From positions 5,079,674-5,143,673 of the forward strand of contig OX439045.1 in assembly GCA_949317995.1 (NCBI GenBank): DNA of 64,000 nucleotides, given 5' to 3'. Positions 33,001 through 40,924 of this stretch are shown here, piece by piece. The number at the start of each line of letters is the position of its first letter. Position 1 is the stretch's first letter. Origin of the DNA: Acholoe squamosa (taxonomy: Eukaryota > Annelida > Polychaeta > Phyllodocida > Polynoidae). Under the pieces are notes generated by a model, which saw nothing but the letters and a program-made list of their open reading frames with translations, searched no databases and was not told the origin of the DNA. The position numbers were made by a program, and so were the translations under genes.

Positions 33001-34409
33001 AGTATGAACATTTACATTGTAAGGTTTTGGCCACTTTCTACATTACTGAGAAGTAGATTTGTCTTCCAATGAAATGAGTTAGCCAGGAACTAAGAATAAA
33101 GCACAGGTAGTGGTGTGAAAAGTGTCTTTGTACGGGACAGTAAGCAGGCAATTGGATAACCTGTCTGATTAAACATTTTGTTGTATAGCAAGAAATATTT
33201 CTCGTGGTAAGTTTTTTTTTTCTTTTTTTCTTTCTTTTCAGCTAAGACTAGTTGACCTAAAATCACTGTACTGACTTTGGCACTGCTTCCCTTCATATCC
33301 TGTTGGGCAGGAACATATATAAAAACCAGCTCCATCTGCGCATGATCCTCCATTGATACATGGGTTTTGACTGCACTCATCGATATCATCTGTATGAATG
33401 ACATTTTAGTTTGAAACTAATGTAATTATAATGTAGTAAAAACATGAATATTAAGAACCAGAAAATAGCAGTAAGGTTTATTGATAGGATATAAAATTTG
33501 CCTTTACACACAAAGTCCACTGTTTCTCATGATGCACACAAATAGAGGTGGTCATGATATAACAAAAAAAATGACTTGATTTCTTTACCTGGTGCATCAT
33601 AACATAGCCACAACTTTAGATGCACAGATAATAACACAAAATAATTATACTTAATTAATATTTTACTTTCACATAGATCTCCATAGGTGCCATCTGCACA
33701 TTCACATGTAAATGAAGCGAGTCCGTCATTACACACTCCTTCATGTTGGCAATCATTAACATTGTCTGCAGAATGGTAGAAAACAAGTCTTAGAATTCAA
33801 AGGTATGACTTTTGATAATTCTAAAGTTGTCATTTTATCTTCACACCAATAAATCATCATTTATTAGAAATATAGCCCTCAGACTATTCTTCTTCCTTTA
33901 TGGTTTACTTCAAAAGTCATCAACTAATCTTACTCTGGCATTGTGGTCTATCAAATCCTTTCATGCAGTTACATGTGTAGGATTGGGCAGAATTAACACA
34001 TGTTCCACCATTCAAACATGGGTTTGGTCCACAGGCCTTCACATAAGCTGCAATATGTTACACATAAGATAGTGCAGATCCAAGTGAAAGCAAAGTGTAC
34101 AAGGTTTAAAATGTGATCAGCCGTATTCAATTTTTTTTCACTTTTTATAACTTCACTAGATGGGGATGCTTACTTAAAAAATTCTTGACACAATGTTAAA
34201 AATAAAGGAAAATTCTTGAAACAAAGTTCAATGAATGCACTTCATTTCACATCATGTTTTCTAAACCTACAACAGCTTACTTTCACACCTATCACCACCA
34301 TAATCATTGACACAAGCACATGTGTATGAAGCAGCACCATCCATACATGATCCTCCATTCTGGCATGGATAAGAAACGCAGTCATCAATATTACCTGTTG
34401 ACGTAAACA

Positions 34410-34469
<60 letters not shown>

Positions 34470-36019
34470 AACCATTATCTGATTACGCATAGATAATTCC
34501 ATTGATAAATTTCTTTTTACAAGTAGTATCAGTATTTACATTGCTTTCAAATGTCTGGGAATAAGTTCTTACGTTGACAGCTATGTCCGTCAAATCCATT
34601 TCTACATTTACATGAGTAGGAAGCAACACCATCTGTACATGACCCTCCATTATGACATGGATTGGGACTGCAATCATTGATGTTAGCTGGAAGAGAAATC
34701 AACACAGTACTTTCTCACAAATGTATGACATGAAACAAGGGAAAGAGGGATGGGCATCAAAGAAACCATGCATTCTAAATTCTAGTTATGATTGTCACAT
34801 TAGATGAATTACAGTTAAACAGATTAAGTAGACATATGATATCATCTTTACGATGTAAGTAATAAGTATAGAGACATAGACAAAGGTGCACGAGAATTGG
34901 TCAGCACTGAGGGTTATCACACGAGGCGAAGCCGAGTGTGATAACCCTCAGTGCTGACCAATTCAAGTGCTCCTTTGTATTTATCTCAAGTTAATTTAGT
35001 CGGATATGTTCAAAATTCGATTTATTTGGCATAAGAAATGATTTTATCATCAGTTATTTGACTGTTTTGGATGTTTTCCCAGGGAGTGTGATACGGGTAG
35101 GGGTTATCACACTGTGGGGTGTGATACAGAGTTTCTTGGTTAAGCCTATGGGGCTCTCGTATTCAACTTGAGATAAAAATTATTATCAACCTCAGTATTA
35201 TCAAGGATATCTTACTCTGACATTGAGTTCCAGTAAATCCATTCCTACACCTACACATATATGATGCAACACCATCTGTGCATGTCCCTCCATTATGGCA
35301 TGGATTAGGATTGCAGTCACCAATGTCAACTGTAGATTGTACATAATTAGATCTATATGATTAAATTCCCCAATCTACACAGATATAGTATCATAGAAGA
35401 ATATCTTCATTCTGGAACATGTTACCACCATGAACAAAAGACATGTTCTCGTTGTTCATCAGAAAATGCTCAGTCACAATTCTTTATTGAAAGAAAATAA
35501 ATCTAAATGAAGGAAATAATGATCTATTTGTAAATATTGAGGTCTGTATTTATGCATGCAGTGATTATCTATACTATTGAAAGTATACTAAGTAACACTT
35601 CAAATCAGCTTTTATCTTTTCTAGAATAATATATAAAACTCTTAGATGAAAACTCTTATTCATTCACTTTTGACAATTTTATTTACCTTGACAATAAGTT
35701 CCAGTGAATCCAGTTCTACAGTTACATGTGTAAGGGTTTACACCATCTCTACATGTGGCACCATTACGACATGGAGTTGACGAACATTCGTTTATATTAA
35801 CTGCAACATGATACCCATTAATTAGACACTTTGACATATACTGTACCTAATAGGGCAAGAGGATTACAGGAATAAAGATAGCAATGAATACCTTCATACT
35901 GGAACTACTTGAATCAATAAATGTGGATGACTCACCTTGACATTGAGCCACAGTAGATCCAACCCACATAATTAATTCCTGATACTCAAAGAAAAAGAGA
36001 AAACAAAAAAGGGAGAGAA

Positions 36020-36091
<72 letters not shown>

Positions 36092-37442
36092 GCGGAGAGG
36101 AGAGATTGATCGGTGAGGCCAGTAAAGCCAAAAAGATGTGTATCTATAATCATATTTTAACTCTGTTACTGCTTTATACTTAATAAATAAAGAGCAGGAA
36201 CCATTCAGTAGGATTATGACTTGGATTGGGAAGGAAATCATTGATATTATCTGTAAATTGAACAATCTGACAATGTGATTGCTATAGGGATTCATGGATT
36301 TCACTGATACACATGCAGCATTCTAATTGCATCGTTTCTGTTGCAACGTCATGAATCACAATGCACCAGATACCTATGTGGAAGTTTTATTTTTGTATAG
36401 ACAGCAAGTGACAGTATTCTCATGAATGCACCTTTTTAGATGTTATAGGACGCTATCCTAACTATAAGGTTCTTGAACATTACTTTTTGTTGATCTGTGG
36501 TGCAGAGATGAACTTTGACTATTTTTGAAATTTCAATACCCAGGTCTACAGTTACACATGTAAGAGTTTACACCATCATTGCATGTGGCACCATTACGAC
36601 AGGGATTTGAACAACACTCAATGATATTATCTGCAAAATTGACAACAGACAAGAACAACACATTTTGATTCATACGGCAACTAGGAAAGAGAAAGATAAC
36701 AGACAGCACTGCTACTCAAAATTAATTTAATAAATGTGTATGATACAACTGCAATATGCCAATTCAATGCTTCATGGTTACAAATTATGGCTATTAGCTG
36801 CACTCTCATACTAGATTAGATTCCAGTCCCACTCGTTGGATCATTGAAGATATGGACACCTTATAATAAATTGGTTTTGATATGCATACTTATATACTAC
36901 GGTTTATAAAGTGAATTTTGTTTATCAACCATCAGCTTTTCATGTTACCTTGACAACGAACCCCAGTATACCCGGGTTGACAGTAACATGTGTAGGAATT
37001 GACACCATCCACACAGACTACACTGTGTTGGCAAGGGTTTGATGAGCATTCATCTATAACAGCTTCAGGGGTAAAAGCTACTTTTAAACTAACATATCAT
37101 TATGTCATTCTGAAAAGTAAATCTAGATGATTTATAGATGACAAATTCAAGATGAACGGATGAACACCCAGCGAGGTCACCTCCCTTAGAAATCAATGTC
37201 CTAACATTAGGAGAATACAGAACTTTAACTATTGTTTTTTTTTGTTGTTTTTTTTTATCTAAATCCACCTCCATAAGAGAAAGCTCTAGAAGCCCAACGT
37301 TTGCATAACACAGGATCATTAATCTTACTTTCACATTTCCGTCCAGTATAGCCAAAAACACAGGTACATGTGTATGAGGCCACACCATCTTTACATGAAC
37401 CTCCATGTTGACATGGATTGGTACTGCAGTCATTGATGTTAG
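29998..37442 (-). CDS. EGF gene A: type I membrane receptor with EGF repeats and tyrosine-motif tail
   Basis: EGF exons in transcript order: 37329-37442, 36949-37062, 35687-35800, 35216-35329, 34573-34686, 34281-34394, 33934-34047, 33667-33765, 33276-33389 and 32826-32939; then a transmembrane exon 32336-32477 and cytoplasmic exons 32021-32110, 30647-30736 and 29998-30050 with stop. EGF exons are phase 1 throughout. The transmembrane helix ([20 protein letters not shown]) is followed by the stop-transfer MRRR. The tail has YYEEIGE, YYEELGD and YENL: YEEI is the classical Src-type SH2 ligand and YxN the Grb2 type, so signalling through phosphotyrosine is inferred. Exons at 35936-36250 and 36517-36630 are broken. 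No signal-peptide exon was found to the right before the retroelement at 38170; it may lie beyond it or be lost. Confidence 0.78.
30222..30608. mobile_element. palindromic copy of the tRNA-bearing LTR element
   Basis: Flanked by a direct ATAG (30218-30221 and 30609-30612). Left part 30222-30407 is an LTR-like unit, TGTAGGGG to CACTACA, with an internal deletion in its tRNA-like part. One base later, 30409-30608 is the reverse complement of the same unit from its first base to the end of the complete tRNA-like part, with TGG (complement of CCA) at the junction in place of the LTR sequence that normally follows. Both outer ends are therefore the same LTR terminus. This is read directly; the mechanism is discussed in the findings. 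Confidence 0.85.
30412..30482 (-). repeat. tRNA-like domain, complete copy
   Basis: Reverse strand: GGGGAAG acceptor, TAGCTCAGGGGTAGAG (box A), a 7-base anticodon loop TTTGAAG, then CCGGGTTTGAGTCCCAG (box B close to consensus) and TTTCTCC, followed by A and then CCA. The anticodon stem is weak and the variable loop short, so decoding use is unlikely, but the fold and pol III boxes are recognisable. Confidence 0.7.
30647..30736 (-). CDS. gene A cytoplasmic exon with YEEL
   Basis: 90 bases, phase 1 in and out. It encodes [19 protein letters not shown] and is homologous to the neighbouring exon 32021-32110, so the tail grew by exon duplication. Confidence 0.72.
30737..32020. other. intron of gene A
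   Basis: Holds one clear tRNA-like sequence at 31247-31320 on the reverse strand (TAGTGGTTAGAGC and AGTTCAAATCCC) and a weaker one at about 30985-31060 on the plus strand. No exon was recognised. Confidence 0.5.
31247..31320 (-). repeat. tRNA-like sequence 5
   Basis: Box A-like TAGTGGTTAGAGC and box B-like AGTTCAAATCCC at tRNA spacing on the reverse strand. Probably a SINE head or pseudogene. Confidence 0.45.
32021..32110 (-). CDS. gene A cytoplasmic exon with YEEI
   Basis: 90 bases. It encodes [19 protein letters not shown], where YEEI equals the optimal Src-family SH2 site. Acceptor TTTATACAG, donor GTGAGTAT. It opens in phase 1, which does not match the phase 2 exit of the transmembrane exon as I read it. 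Confidence 0.7.
32336..32477 (-). CDS. gene A transmembrane exon
   Basis: Enters in phase 1 with [11 protein letters not shown], then a 20-odd residue hydrophobic helix and [12 protein letters not shown]. The only good donor, GTAACC, gives 142 bases and a phase 2 exit. Read through, the frame ends at TAA directly after, giving a short-tail form. Confidence 0.72.
32826..32939 (-). CDS. gene A EGF exon nearest the membrane
   Basis: Encodes [20 protein letters not shown] and [12 protein letters not shown]. Pair of B 6428-6541. Confidence 0.82.
33276..33389 (-). CDS. gene A EGF exon
   Basis: Encodes [16 protein letters not shown] and [15 protein letters not shown]. It has both the calcium-binding and O-fucose consensus. 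Pair of B 7041-7154. Confidence 0.82.
33667..33765 (-). CDS. gene A EGF exon lacking one cysteine
   Basis: 99 bases. It encodes [18 protein letters not shown] and [13 protein letters not shown]. Five codons that include the second cysteine are missing compared with B 8517-8630; the frame is kept. The fold would have an unpaired cysteine. Confidence 0.78.
33934..34047 (-). CDS. gene A EGF exon
   Basis: Encodes [16 protein letters not shown] and [14 protein letters not shown]. Pair of B 8994-9107. Confidence 0.82.
34281..34394 (-). CDS. gene A EGF exon
   Basis: Encodes [16 protein letters not shown] and [14 protein letters not shown]. Its acceptor side is only some 20 bases from a TA microsatellite. 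Pair of B 9311-9424. Confidence 0.82.
34412..34463. repeat. (TA)n microsatellite
   Basis: About 52 bases of TA in the short intron between two EGF exons of gene A. Confidence 0.95.
34573..34686 (-). CDS. gene A EGF exon
   Basis: Encodes [16 protein letters not shown] and [14 protein letters not shown]. Pair of B 9561-9674. Confidence 0.82.
34881..34977. mobile_element. foldback element
   Basis: Near-perfect 45-base arms: left CAAAGGTGCACGAGAATTGG and CACTGAGGGTTATCACAC, right GTGTGATAACCCTCAGTG and CAATTCAAGTGCTCCTTTG. Further copies of TTATCACAC near 35105 suggest the element extends to about 35178. Confidence 0.75.
35216..35329 (-). CDS. gene A EGF exon
   Basis: Encodes [16 protein letters not shown] and [14 protein letters not shown]. 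Confidence 0.82.
35687..35800 (-). CDS. gene A EGF exon
   Basis: Encodes [16 protein letters not shown] and [14 protein letters not shown]. Closest to B 13540-13653. Confidence 0.82.
35936..36250 (-). pseudogene. EGF exon split by an insertion, gene A
   Basis: The right piece (36208-36250) keeps the acceptor and reads [12 protein letters not shown], where both cysteines have changed to F and S. The left piece (35936 to about 35975) keeps VAQCQ and the GTGAG donor. About 230 bases including a GA microsatellite lie between. It cannot encode an EGF fold. Confidence 0.75.
36012..36097. repeat. (GA)n microsatellite
   Basis: AG-rich simple repeat within the split EGF exon. Confidence 0.95.
36517..36630 (-). 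pseudogene. dead EGF exon, gene A: stop and no donor
   Basis: Reads [16 protein letters not shown] and YMCNCRPGY then TGA. The last 25 bases have diverged and no GT donor is present at the expected end. Confidence 0.75.
36949..37062 (-). CDS. gene A EGF exon
   Basis: Encodes [16 protein letters not shown] and [14 protein letters not shown]. Closest to B 14638-14751. Confidence 0.8.
37329..37442 (-). CDS. gene A most 5' EGF exon seen
   Basis: Encodes [16 protein letters not shown] and [14 protein letters not shown]. No further exon of gene A was found to its right within the window. Confidence 0.8.
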
Positions 37443-38169
37443 CTGTAAAAGATATTGCATCCTATAGGAGAATATACCTATTATTTCATGTTAGAAATGT
37501 CAGTTCCTAGGGTAGACTATAATTATGGAAGCAGATAACCCTGTTAAACGGACCAAACAGAACGAAATACCCTCCGAATGTACCTAGGTTCAATCTATTA
37601 GTATTACCCTCTGCCAATGGTGCATTAGTGCATCTTGCCGATTTGTCATCACAATAAATATGTAATAAATAATTTCTTACAGAAAACCAGACAAGAAGCA
37701 CATTCAATTAAAACTTTTTATTGCTGATGGATAATATGTGGACAGGTGGATATCATTCAATTATGTATGGGCAACGTTTCGACTTTATTCAAAAGTCTTC
37801 ATTAGGCTTGTCAATATGTAGCTACTGAGGTAGGTTTTATGATAGCTTTTCCAGGAGGTCAAAGGTCAAGAATACAATCATGGCAACCAGTTTTATGCAG
37901 AGCTAGGCGTTATCTTTGTACCGGTAGTTTGGTAAATATATGGCGTATAGTTATTTTATGGCAGGAATTTTCTGTTGTTGTGGATGTAGTAATAATATAA
38001 CATTTACTAGTAACACATATTATGAATATGACAACATTCTTATAAATACCAATGAATAAATACAACAGTAAGTGAATAAATTAAACTTATTTACAGTTTG
38101 TGCGTATAGTGCGGGGTATACAGTATACCAATAGAACTTTGTAAAAATTTTTTACAAAATGCGAGCATG
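37443..38169. other. 5' flank or intron of gene A
   Basis: No exon was recognised. Around 37765-37810 the reverse strand carries CTAATGAAGACTTT, a loop and AAAGTCGAAACGTTG, a hammerhead-like core with one changed base in CTGATGA, as found in Penelope-type terminal repeats. Confidence 0.5.
37765..37810 (-). ncRNA. degenerate hammerhead-like motif
   Basis: CTAATGA (consensus CTGATGA) followed by a six-base stem II and GAAAC. The changed core G would be expected to abolish cleavage. Confidence 0.35.
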
Positions 38170-38421
38170 TGTAGGGGCCAGCTCTGGCTGTGAGTCCATG
38201 GCGGTATGTTATCTGTCCCCGTTCCCCGGTTGCACCAGCCCCCAGGGGCTGGTCAGCCAGTGAACACTGCCCCCTTGTGTCATACCGATCCAGATGTAGG
38301 TGGAAGGTAGAGAACGTCAGGTCTGGGGAAGTAGCTCAGAGGAAGAGCTTCCGCTTCGAAGTTGGAGGGTCCCGGGTTCGAGTCCCGGTTTCTCCAAAGA
38401 CGTTTTCCGCCGACCTCTACA
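38170..38421 (+). repeat. left LTR of the small element
   Basis: 252 bases, TG to CA. Its first ten bases equal those of the Gypsy-class LTR at 5841. It holds the tRNA-like domain at 38327-38396. Confidence 0.85.
38327..38396 (+). repeat. tRNA-like domain in the left LTR
   Basis: GGGGAAG acceptor 5' strand, TAGCTCAGAGGAAGAG (box A), anticodon loop TTCGAAG (CGA), CCGGGTTCGAGTCCCGG (T arm with exact box B GGTTCGAGTCC), TTTCTCC, then A. The acceptor pairs with G-T wobbles and the anticodon stem has a C-T mismatch. An internal pol III promoter is likely; a decoding role is not. Confidence 0.7.
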
Positions 38422-38422
38422 C

Positions 38423-38436
38423 TGGTGGAGAAACCG
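38423..38436 (+). promoter_or_regulatory. primer binding site matching the element's own tRNA-like domain
   Basis: TGGTGGAGAAACCG is the exact complement of CGGTTTCTCC-A-CCA, the 3' end of the LTR tRNA-like domain after CCA addition. The DNA following the domain in the LTR is AAGA, not CCA, so the match needs a matured RNA. Confidence 0.75.
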
Positions 38437-38583
38437 AGTTGGTCCTGACCCGTGGGGGGACTAGAGAACTCGGTACCTGGACTGGTATGACACAGTTAAC
38501 GCTTCAACCTGCTAGGGGTAAACTAGTCACCTGCTGGAGGTTGGGTTGGAGGAGTAGGGTTGGCTGAAGCTGGTGGGGAGGAG

Positions 38584-38835
38584 TGTAGGGGCCAGCTCTG
38601 GCTGTGAGTCCATGGCGGTATGTTATCTGTCCCCGTTCCCCGGTTGCACCAGCCCCCAGGGGCTGGTCAGCCAGTGAACACTGCCCCCTTGTGTCATACC
38701 GATCCAGATGTAGGTGGAAGGTAGAGAACGTCAGGTCTGGGGAAGTAGCTCAGAGGAAGAGCTTCCGCTTCGAAGTTGGAGGGTCCCGGGTTCGAGTCCC
38801 GGTTTCTCCAAAGACGTTTTCCGCCGACCTCTACA
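38584..38835 (+). repeat. right LTR of the small element
   Basis: Same sequence and length as 38170-38421 by reading. It is joined at its CTACA end to gag-like sequence of the inverted Gypsy-class element. Confidence 0.85.
38741..38810 (+). repeat. tRNA-like domain in the right LTR
   Basis: Same sequence as 38327-38396. Confidence 0.7.
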
Positions 38836-40483
38836 CTACTACTGTCAGAGGCTTCCCGTGGTATATAATCCGGGTCCAAATTGTGGACTATGGGGACTTC
38901 ACTTATCCGAACTCTACTAGTTCGGCCATGTTTATCTTGGGTTCTGATATAAACTCCCCCTTGATCTACGTTCCGCGTCGCATTATCATTAATGAAAGGA
39001 TTATACGGCGGATGCTTCGGCGTAGAACAGGAGACTGGGTCGCCCTGTTTAACGAAAGTCGAATTCGGGTTTGTGTCCTTACTCGCCGGAGGGGCATTCG
39101 CTTGCTCCTGCTCCTGTAAATAACTCTCCATGGCAGACTTATTTATTGTGAGGGTAGCTAGATCTGTGGTTAGGTTTCGCTGTTCCTCCCTCAGCTGTGC
39201 GTTTTCTGCTAAGATTTCGGATCGAATCTTTTCATTTTCCGCCACAGCTCGGTTTCGTTCTTCCTGAGCGGCTAAAGCCTCTCGCTTAAAAGTATCCTTT
39301 AATAAGCGGTACTTTTCACTTTTTTCTTTCTGAGACCTTTGATACTCGTTGGTCTCCTTCCTTATCTCGGCTTGTTCCGAGACCAATTTGGCCTCTGTCT
39401 CCGCCTTTCGGAGTTGAAGTTTCTTCAGCTTCTCCTCCATGGCATGCAACTCGGATTGTAATCTGTTTACATCCCGGGCCTTAGCAACTTCTTCGGCTCT
39501 AGCCTTTTCGATTGCTCTAAGTCTATTGGCTTCCTCGAGTTCCAACTCAGCCAATCTTTTCTCTTTCTCGAGTTCGTCTCTTTCTTTCCTTTCCAAACGA
39601 TGGGTTGCCGAAGTTAGACGATACTTTAGGTCAGATTCTTTTAGAATCGCCTCCTGCTCCTCGGAACGTAATTTTCCGATCCGAGACTTAGTTTCCTCTT
39701 CTATTTTTAATTGGGCCGCCATGAATTGTTCATGTTGCCGCTTAGCTTGTAACTCTACCTGTTCTTTGGCTTTCAAATAGGCCGGGGTAGTTTTATACCC
39801 GGGGCCCATCCGACGTCCGTATATAGACCTGCGACTGCCTCCAGGATTAAACATGGAGTCAGACAAGCCTTCGTCTAGCGATCGGCCTAAGTGATGCCTT
39901 TCCGAGCTTTTCGGTTCAGCACCCCTAGGCTTATTCTTCGCATTCATGCTTGGGACTATTGCGTCCCTTATGGCTTTGCCATCGTCGCTGTCATGGTCCG
40001 ACGATGTCATTAATGGGGGTACCTCGTTTGCACCATCCGGTACTGCTACTGGGGGGGGGTCGCAGTACATTTTCCAGGGCTTTGTGCCACTGGCATACCC
40101 AAGTTGCTAGCCGAGCCTGCTGGTACAATAGGACACAGCTGGCGTCTACTAGTTATAGCTTGGGACCAATCACTCAGGTCTAAAGTCGGGGGTTTTACTA
40201 TTCCCTTGAACAATCCCGTAGCCGGTACTCCCATTTGGGGTGTACCCGGATACAAGTTTACGATACCATCACCCGTGGCACCGTCTATCAGACCAGGTGT
40301 CGAGAAAACAGTTCGGACACCCGCCGGATTATACATTTGTTGTTGACTGGGTTTCCAGTCTAACAACAGATGCTGGGATGTAAAGTCATCCTCTTCGAAT
40401 CCCTCTAGCCCAGGGCTGGGGGGATCCGCTTCAGGTTTCCCGAGGCTTTCGGCCAATGTGGCCGCGCACCACCCCCGAACCAA
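38836..40483 (-). pseudogene. gag-like ORF of the Gypsy-class element, frameshifted and truncated
   Basis: Two overlapping frames (about 40483 to 40046, then 40070 onward) meet at a run of nine G at 40051-40059, so one gag frame seems split by a homopolymer slip. The first part is Pro-rich and acidic. The second has RRSIYGRRMGPGYK and then about 240 residues of strongly charged helix (EELEKEKRLAELELEEAN-type heptads), a long coiled coil, then HGRTSRVRISEVP. The end is replaced by the right LTR of the small element, whose reversed tRNA-like part reads RNRDSNPGPSNFEAEALPL, not a gag sequence. The structural protein role is inferred from its place after the primer binding site; no zinc knuckle is seen in this fragment. 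Confidence 0.65.
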
Positions 40484-40485
40484 CT

Positions 40486-40498
40486 GGTCACGGCACCA
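40486..40498 (-). promoter_or_regulatory. primer binding site, tRNA-His type
   Basis: Reverse strand TGGTGCCGTGACC, one base after the LTR end. It complements the 3' end of metazoan tRNA-His (GTCACGGCACCA), as I know that sequence. Confidence 0.7.
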
Positions 40499-40499
40499 G

Positions 40500-40864
40500 T
40501 GTAATGGTTCGTATTGACTTATATGTTGGGTGGCTCTTTGGCTCGCTTACCACTAGAAATACCAACACAACACGAGTAGTTCGGGTTGGGCAAAGCCCCA
40601 GAAACCCCTACCTCTCGGGTAGGACTTTATTCCACTCTAGTCTACAGGTTAGGCTGCGCGTCTGGACTGGACTAGATCCAGTCACCTTCTGCCGCTCGTC
40701 CGGCTCCTTAGTAGGAGCTGGACGCGAGGCATGGTGCCGCCCCCTCTTGTACCAACGGGGTATCACAAAGCGACACCTAGCTGGCATAGAAGGAACAGGC
40801 ACCACACGAACACGTCTCTCGGATGAACGGCACTAATATATATACGACGATACCGGCCCCTACA
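40500..40864 (-). repeat. 5' LTR of the inverted Gypsy-class element
   Basis: 365 bases on the reverse strand from TGTAGGGGCC to CATTACA, with AATAAAG. It is the same family as 5841-6202 and the fragment 46953-47196. Confidence 0.85.
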
Positions 40865-40924
40865 CATGTAATCAATTTACTAGTCCATGAGTTCATAACG
40901 ATACCCCTTATCTTTCTTTGAGGC

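Larger units (their letters stand above)
38170..38835 (+). mobile_element. small non-autonomous LTR element (TRIM-like) with a tRNA gene-like LTR
   Basis: Two 252-base direct repeats, identical as read, each TGTAGG to CTACA, enclose 162 bases with no ORF. One base after the left repeat, TGGTGGAGAAACCG acts as a primer binding site; GGTGGGGAGGAG just before the right repeat is a polypurine tract. These are the marks of a terminal-repeat retrotransposon in miniature. Identity of the repeats indicates a recent event. All proteins must come from elsewhere. The apparent reading frames across it are translations of the repeat, not genes. Confidence 0.82.
38170..40864. mobile_element. composite retroelement: small tRNA-bearing LTR element joined to an inverted Gypsy-class 5' part
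   Basis: Flanked by a direct CATG (38166-38169 and 40865-40868). The left 666 bases are a complete small LTR element in plus orientation; the rest is a gag-like ORF, primer binding site and LTR of the Gypsy-class family in minus orientation. The outer ends are TGTAGGGGCC on the left and GGCCCCTACA on the right, that is, the U3 starts of two different LTRs. No CATG or other duplication flanks the inner junction at 38835/38836. Confidence 0.75.

Noticed and set aside
34242-34677. Reverse-strand readings such as [18 protein letters not shown]
   Set aside because: EGF exons read in the wrong frame.
35847-36304. Reverse-strand readings rich in Leu-Ser
   Set aside because: Produced by the GA microsatellite inside a broken EGF exon.
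38327-38396. A functional serine tRNA gene (anticodon CGA)
   Set aside because: Mismatched anticodon stem and no long variable arm; embedded in an LTR with identical copies.
38190-39119. Two plus-strand readings of 125 and 171 codons starting alike
   Set aside because: They translate the repeated LTR and its tRNA-like domain; the shared start is only the repeat.
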